Below, piece after piece: positions 58,800-64,000 of a DNA stretch of 64,000 nucleotides. Source of the stretch: Atriophallophorus winterbourni (Eukaryota; Platyhelminthes; Trematoda; Plagiorchiida; Microphallidae); assembly GCA_013407085.1 (NCBI GenBank), contig JACCGJ010001363.1, positions 1 through 64,000 of the forward strand, written 5' to 3'. Under the pieces are notes generated by a model that saw only the letters and a list, made by a program, of their open reading frames with translations, was not told where the DNA came from and ran no database searches. Numbering within the stretch: position 1 is the first letter of the stretch; each line of letters starts with the position of its first letter. Position numbers and translations under genes: made by a program.

Positions 58800-60300
58800 A
58801 TGTAAAAACAGGTAGACACACAATTTGCGCTAGAGCCAGACGGCATCCACCCGTGTGTTTTACGACCCATCTCAGAAGTTTTATGTAATCCGATAGCAAC
58901 GGTTTTTAAAAAACTTCAATATTTGAACTCTTGCCATATGAATGAAAACATGGTTCGATGTTTAAGGGAGAGGTCCCTAGTTGTTCCAAAAATTACAGTT
59001 CGGTTACACTGACTTATGTGATCGGACATTTTTAGAGAAGTAGGTCAAAGCCAAAATATAGATCTTTTTCAAGGTGTAAGGGTTGTTGTCCACAACAACA
59101 TGGATTTACCAACTATCGTTATTGCATGATTATATTGCTCCTGGCGCAAGGACGCTGCTGTGCTTTGACTGATTTTGGTCAACCAGTTAATGTTGTTTTT
59201 ATCGACTTCAGTGAGGCGTTTGATCGTGTGCCACACCGACCACCGCTGGTCTATTTTGAGTGCCTAGGTATCAAAAGGTGTCTTCTTAATTTGATCGAGG
59301 TATTTATTTCCGGGTGGTCTAACCGTGTAGATGTGAATAAAGTTTAGTTGTCAGCAGTGATACTGAGATTAAGTGTGTCACAGTAATCCGTTCTTGGTCC
59401 GTTTCGCATCAACATCCTTGTAATTGACCTTCCAGATGCGGTTGCCATCCATTGAAATTTGTTTTCCGATGATCTGAAACTGTGGGCTTTTGTCAGTTCC
59501 AGCTATGGCCACAAGCAACAGCAAATAAGGATTGATTACATATTTAAATGAAAAAGCCGCAGATCACTGTCTGTAGATGATGAGAAATGTCAATCGTCAT
59601 GTGCATAAAATTCTCCCCGACATTTCTAAAAAATACTTTCTCGAAAGTAAACCTATTGAAGCAGTGACAGTGAAAATTGGTTTGAGGTTTTCTTGTCATG
59701 GATTGTTTTAAGTGGAATGCAGCATGTGTCGGAGAATTGAGAGCGATACAAAGATGCTCTGGGCTATTCGGCGTTGATTTGCTACCATTATTCCTGGTAT
59801 GTATCAGACTTTATTTTCGGAGTTCGTTTGAATTTTTTTAGAATATGGTTTACCCGTTGCGTTTCTACATTCTAGAGACAAACTTAATTCATTTAAGGGT
59901 GTAAAAATAAAAGAATACTCAGATGGTGAATAGTAAGCGCCACCTCGCGTACGAGGATAGATGGAGCTTACTTAAACTATAAACCTTGAAACTTCGAATA
60001 AAAATTTTCGATGTGCTCATGACCCGCAGCATTCTTCTCGGACAATATGGTCACGAGTTTCTCCAGTTCTCTAGATTAGTAAGCCAATCGAAGACTATTG
60101 TTTATGCAAAATAAGTTGCAAAAGCCTTGTAATCTTAAGCTGAGTAATGCGAGCACACTATTCACGCTAGGGTTGAACACTTAGAACTCGGTACCGTCAA
60201 ACAGTTATTCAAAATCGCTTAGATCAGAATTTGTTGAGACGTTGGGACATGAACACATGAGTTGCGATAAAATTTCTTTACTCTGAGGGCTTGCCTTGTC
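58800..60300 (+). pseudogene. CR1-like LINE, RT, of the copy A-C family
   Basis: Plus-strand pieces: LEPDGIHPCVLRPISEVL (58830-58890), a decayed fingers region, QGCCALTDFGQPVNVVFIDF-like and SEAFDRVPHRPPLVYFECLG (59126-59347), FSDDLKLWAFVSS near 59465, MLWAIRR near 59755, a thumb region, and a C-terminal LLLRRWDMNT-like end near 60230. The catalytic box is FSDD, not FADD. It ends at 60300 (AGGGCTTGCCTTGTCA), inside its 3' UTR, where the minus-strand CR1 tail begins, so the latter inserted into it. Confidence 0.75.
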
Positions 60301-61392
60301 AAGATTCAAGATTCAAGATTTATGGTTGAAAAAGTATTTAATTTTATAATAACCATAGAGTCTAACTATAAGTACAAATGTATGTATATGTAAAAATAAA
60401 ATCAAAATCGATGGGACAAAGATAGTTTATTGATATCTGGGACCAAAATTCTAATTAACTCTCATATATTCTTTAAGTTTCGATTTGAATATAGACAAAC
60501 TGTTTGAGCTTACCAAATCGGCGGGTAGGGATTTCCAATCAACGCACACACGCACCAAATAAAAATACCCTCGCTAGTTTCGTTTGGAGTGTGATATTTC
60601 CAACTTGCAACCGCGCCACATTCAAATCGTTTTGTTGCAAAATACAATAATTAGCATTGCTAATTCGCCTCAATAGTTTTATATCATCAACAAACAAACC
60701 ATCTTACTGTCATTTGGCATTGGCAAATCGTTCATATAGATTATGAACAGCATTGGTCCGAACACTGATCCTTGTGGAACACCACTGCTGACATCGATTT
60801 TCTTGGATAATAGACCGTCCACACGAACTCTGACGTTTCGGATGCTAAGGTAATCACGTATCGATTCATATAGACTTCCAACAATACCGTTTTGCTTTAG
60901 CTCGTTCGAAAGTAAATTATGATCAGCTCTGTCGAAATCATTAGAAATGTCTAGGTAGAACGCATGAATACAGCCTTCTAGTGTCTACGACCTTCGTCTA
61001 ATCGTATGAGCTTGTCAGCAAATTTGTTAGACAAGAGCGATTTCTGCGAAATCCATGTTGGGCAACTGTCAAAAATTCGTTCGTTTCCAGATGTTGCACT
61101 ATTTCTCTGGTTATGATTCGCTCAAAAACCTTCGATACCGAAGAAAACAATGTAATTTTTAACTTCAGAACGGAAATCACCATTGTAAATGAGTGTTATT
61201 TGATCCAGTTCTCACTCTTTTGGCACTACAACGGCTTGGAGCAAATTATTAAAGATGCAGGATGGAGGTTCAGTGAGCTGCGCATCGCAGGTTTTGAGCA
61301 GCTTTGGAGTTATCTCGTCTGGTTCTAGAGATTTCTTTACGATTAATTTCGTAAGTGCTGCGCTACCACCATCGACGTAATTATACTTCACT
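60301..61392 (-). pseudogene. CR1-like LINE, RT, left partner of a head-to-head pair
   Basis: The 3' tail in minus sense is ATAAATCTTGAATCTTGAAT at 60301-60335. RT pieces: LIVKKSLEPDEITPKLLKTC (near 61330), VSKVFERIITREIVQHLETN, AQHGFRRNRSCLTNLL (60998-61183), AFYLDISNDFDRADHNLLS (near 60920), DVSSGVPQGSVFGPMLF and IINDLPMPNDSK (near 60750). The LFVDDIKLL box (near 60680) has V for A. Relatedness to the 702-codon element is clear. The 5' end mirrors the plus-strand piece at 61497. Confidence 0.75.
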
Positions 61393-61496
61393 TAAGTTCG
61401 GTCGGTCTATTAGCCTTTATTTTAACGGAGGTTTTGCGCCGAAATCCACGGAGCCTGATCAGCAACCAATCATTCGATTTGACCTACCGAGTTTGA
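61393..61496. other. Spacer of the head-to-head CR1 pair
   Basis: About 100 bp between CTACCACCATCGACGTAATT (61367-61386) and AGTATAGATTACTTCGATGG (61502), whose arms are reverse complements. Confidence 0.6.
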
Positions 61497-62040
61497 GTGG
61501 AGTATAGATTACTTCGATGGTGGTAGCTCAGCACTTACGAAAATTAAACGTAAAGAAATCTCTAGGACTAGACGAGATTACACCGAAGCTGCTCGAAACC
61601 TGCCATGCGCAGCTCCCTGAACCTCTACCATGCATGTTTTATAATATTCTCGAAGCTGGTGTGATTCCAAAAGACTGCAAACTGGATCAATTAACACCCA
61701 TTTACAATGGTATTGCCGTTATGAAGTTAAAATTACAGGCCAGTGACATTGTTGTCTTCGGTATCAAACGTTTTTGAGCGAATAATAACCGCAGAAATAA
61801 TGCAACATCTGTACACGAACGAAATTTTGGAAGTTGTCGAACACGGATTACGCAGAAATTGCTCGTCTAACAAATATGCTGACAAGCTTATACGATTGAA
61901 CAAAGATTGTAGATGCTAGAATGTTGTATTCGTGCGTGCTACCTAAACATTTCTAAAGATTTCGACAGAGCTGATCATGATTAACTTTTGAAGAAGCTAA
62001 AGAAACGCGGTATTCATGGAAGCTTATTAAAATTATAAGT
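61497..62040 (+). pseudogene. CR1-like RT fragment, right partner of the pair
   Basis: VVAQHLRKLNVKKSLGLDEI, TPKLLETCHAQLPEPLP and GVIPKDCKLDQLTPIYNG lie in an 86-codon frame (61517-61777). They are followed by SNVFERIITAEIMQHLYTNE, HGLRRNCSSNKYADKL, CYLNISKDFDRADHD and LLKKLKKRGIHGSLLK in shifted frames. The copy stops at 62040, in the palm, so it lacks the catalytic box and 3' end. It repeats the 5' half of its left partner in opposite orientation. Confidence 0.75.
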
Positions 62041-64000
62041 GTTTACCTCAGCATATATAAGATATACAAACAGTATTTAGCCAATTTTTCTCCCAATTTT
62101 CTGACGAGTATTTTACCTTGATGAATTGGCGTTGTACAATAACTTTTGGATAACCATGGTCTATGAACCTTTGGCTCGCTCCACGGTGCGCCCGTTTTCG
62201 GTCTCTTTCGTCGCTGCAAAGGTGTACTGTTGTTGTTGGCATCCTTCGGTCGATGTCGACCATGAATGTACATCACTATCGCGTAAATGTTCAAGTTTTG
62301 CAGCTTTCGGAATGACTAAACAGTTCGATTTGGGAGGAACAATCTCTTTCGCAGCGCTGGCAACGAAAGTCAGAACTCGGTTGTATTGCGTCAGTTGCAC
62401 GCCGACGGCGTTATCTGCGTTCAACAGCCAAGAGCTGTATCTGCTCCTCCCCGGCTTGCCGGACTACGCTTTACACAGTTGTCTTAAATGTGAACGTCGG
62501 AGCGGGAGAGCGAGTTCTACCAATCGCCGCGGGACAATGCAAGAGCTTTCATACCTCTTTTACAAAAGTCTTTGTACCGCAAGTGCGGTTATGAATAATG
62601 GTCGGGACTTCCTAGTTGCAACTCACAAGAGTAGACTTTCGGAAACGACCATTTCCCATTCGGTAGACGAACCCAGCCAGCGCAAGCGGCGCTGGCGCAA
62701 TAGAGTGAACATGCTCGGTAGACCAGCTTTTGAGAGTACTCCAGCATTTGTCACGCTGTCCATCCACGATATGTTCAAGATAAGACGGATGCTTCGTAGA
62801 TGGAAAGCACTCAGCTTTTGTTCGTGTCTCACGTGAGTGGTTCAGGTTTCACTGCCGTACAGTAAAGCATTTAGTACGCACGTGCTGTATACCATCATCT
62901 CTGTCTTTAAAGTCAGCTCTCGGTTACCCCAAACACGAGAGTTCAAACGGGACAGAATGACAGCTGCTCTACCAATCCGTTTATCAATCTCCGTTTCTGA
63001 CGAGAGGTTATCCGCAATGGTTGAACCAAGGTATGTGAATTGATGTACTGATTCAAGCTGACGGTTTCCAACAGTTATGATGGGAGCCAATACAGTCCCT
63101 TGACCAAGGACTTTGGTCTTGCTCATGTTGATTGTTAGACCAAAGTCTTTGCATGCCGACGAAAACAGTCCATTAGAGACTGAAGGTGGTCTCGGGAGTG
63201 AGCAATAAAGGCTGCAACGTCGGCAAACAGCAGGTCACGGATTAGCACATTTCGTGCCTTGGTTTGTGCTCTTAACCGGTGTAGGTTGAAAAGCTTGCTA
63301 ACACTTCGTGTGCGTACGTAAATACCTTCTGTCCTCATCCTGAAAGCGTGCTTCAGAAGCAGAGCAAAGAAAATGCCGAACAGCGTGGAAGCAAGAACAC
63401 CCTTGTTTGACGCTCCGGTGAATTTCAAAGGCTTCTGAGCTGAAACCGTTAAAATGGAATGAGCCCTTCATGATTGAGTGGAACGAAATAACGAGATTCA
63501 GCAGTCTTGGGGGGCAGCCTATCAAATCAAGCATTTTGAAAAGACCCTCCTTGATGACGTAGTCGTATGCCTCCGTTAAGTCGATAGAAACAGCGTATAA
63601 GGGCATACGCTGTTCCCGACACTTTTCTTGATGTTGTCTCAGGGAGCAGACCATGTCAACGGTTGATCTTCCCTTGCGGAAGCCACATTGGGATTCGGGG
63701 TAAATTTCATCAACTAAAACTTGCAGCCGGATCTGTAAGACTTGAGCAAACAATTTGCCAACAACATTCAGAAGGGAGATTCCTCTGTAGTTGTTGCGGT
63801 CACCTCTATCTCTTCTATTCTTCAATAGCATGATGATCCTTGCGTCTCGCATCTCTTGTGGGACACATTCCTCCTGCCAGCATTGGAGAATCGGATGGTT
63901 AAGCGGTTGTAATAATGTTACTCTACAGCATTTGATGAGCTCAGGTGGAATTCCGTCGTCACCAGGGGTCATCCCATTCGCTAAGCGGTCGATTGCTCTA
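62041..64000 (-). pseudogene. LINE with C-terminal zinc finger, runs off window
   Basis: A 224-codon minus frame (63972-63298) opens with MTPGDDGIPPELIKCCRVTL, then ARIIMLLKNRRDRGDRNNYR, GISLLNVVGKLFAQVLQIRL, GFRKGRSTVDMVCSLRQHQE and SIDLTEAYDYVIKEGLFKML. Next come IHRSVKQGC, the box LLFADVAAFIAHS (FADV for FADD), [38 protein letters not shown] and [12 protein letters not shown]. The C-terminal finger FRCQRCERDCSSQIELFSHS lies near 62320-62380 in another frame. At least three frameshifts are present. The damaged catalytic aspartate shows the copy is dead. Same family as 31646-32878; clade unassigned. Confidence 0.8.

Noticed and set aside
1..64000. CRISPR array, bacterial operon, rRNA or tRNA gene
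   Set aside because: No regularly spaced identical repeats, no Shine-Dalgarno-led gene runs, no rRNA or cloverleaf seen; spliced exons and LINEs show a eukaryotic genome.

Overview
The window looks like digenean trematode (flatworm) nuclear DNA. It is AT-rich and gene-poor, packed with decayed non-LTR retrotransposons of the CR1-like and RTE/SR2-like kinds typical of flukes, with Penelope-like (PLE) pieces and short repeats carrying hammerhead-ribozyme cores. It contains one recognisable host gene with very unequal introns. Genus cannot be decided from sequence alone. There is one sequencing gap of exactly 1000 N (18194-19193).

Host gene. Ten exons on the + strand between 29884 and 52882 encode succinyl-CoA:3-ketoacid CoA transferase (SCOT/OXCT; in parasitic flukes this family also includes acetate:succinate CoA-transferase). 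The exons join in phase to give about 492 residues, including the catalytic-glutamate segment SENGVLG. The exon for the start codon and most of the mitochondrial leader was not found. Introns run from 35 nt to 5.8 kb, and the large ones hold LINEs and hammerhead repeats.

Left part (1-17 kb). A CR1 ORF1 fragment lies at the edge. Next comes a giant inverted repeat with two arms of about 3.8 kb (368-4155 and 5088-8895) around a 930-bp spacer. Each arm holds a 5'-truncated CR1 copy, a 1.45-kb non-LINE segment with two hammerhead-type motifs 240 bp apart, and a second CR1 fragment. Minus-strand CR1 remains follow (9.8-16 kb).

Middle (17-30 kb). A gag-like remnant with a zinc-knuckle-like motif lies beside the N gap. 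A long CR1 copy (19.6-22.7 kb) is followed by the same 1.45-kb segment as in the inverted repeat, which suggests 3' transduction or segmental duplication. A MULE transposase remnant with inverted arms and a PLE GIY-YIG endonuclease fragment with inverted ends come next.

SCOT locus (30-53 kb). Intron 2 holds two RTE-type LINEs and a CR1 3' end. Intron 6 holds a CR1 element interrupted by a 371-bp foldback element and another CR1 tail, plus an inverted pair of hammerhead repeats. Introns 2, 4, 6, 8 and 9 hold hammerhead-repeat units or pieces.

Right part (53-64 kb). A CR1 5' region, a CR1 copy with an intact 702-codon reverse-transcriptase frame, a nested stack of CR1 fragments including a head-to-head pair, and a zinc-finger LINE running off the edge.

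The most interesting signal is a dispersed family of ~240-bp repeats, some tandem and some inverted, built around hammerhead cores with the self-complementary stem III ACCGGU. They resemble animal retrozymes or the schistosome hammerhead satellite. A second hammerhead-like motif sits in the inverted ends of the PLE fragment and of the foldback element. All coordinates and motif readings are by eye; no alignments were run.
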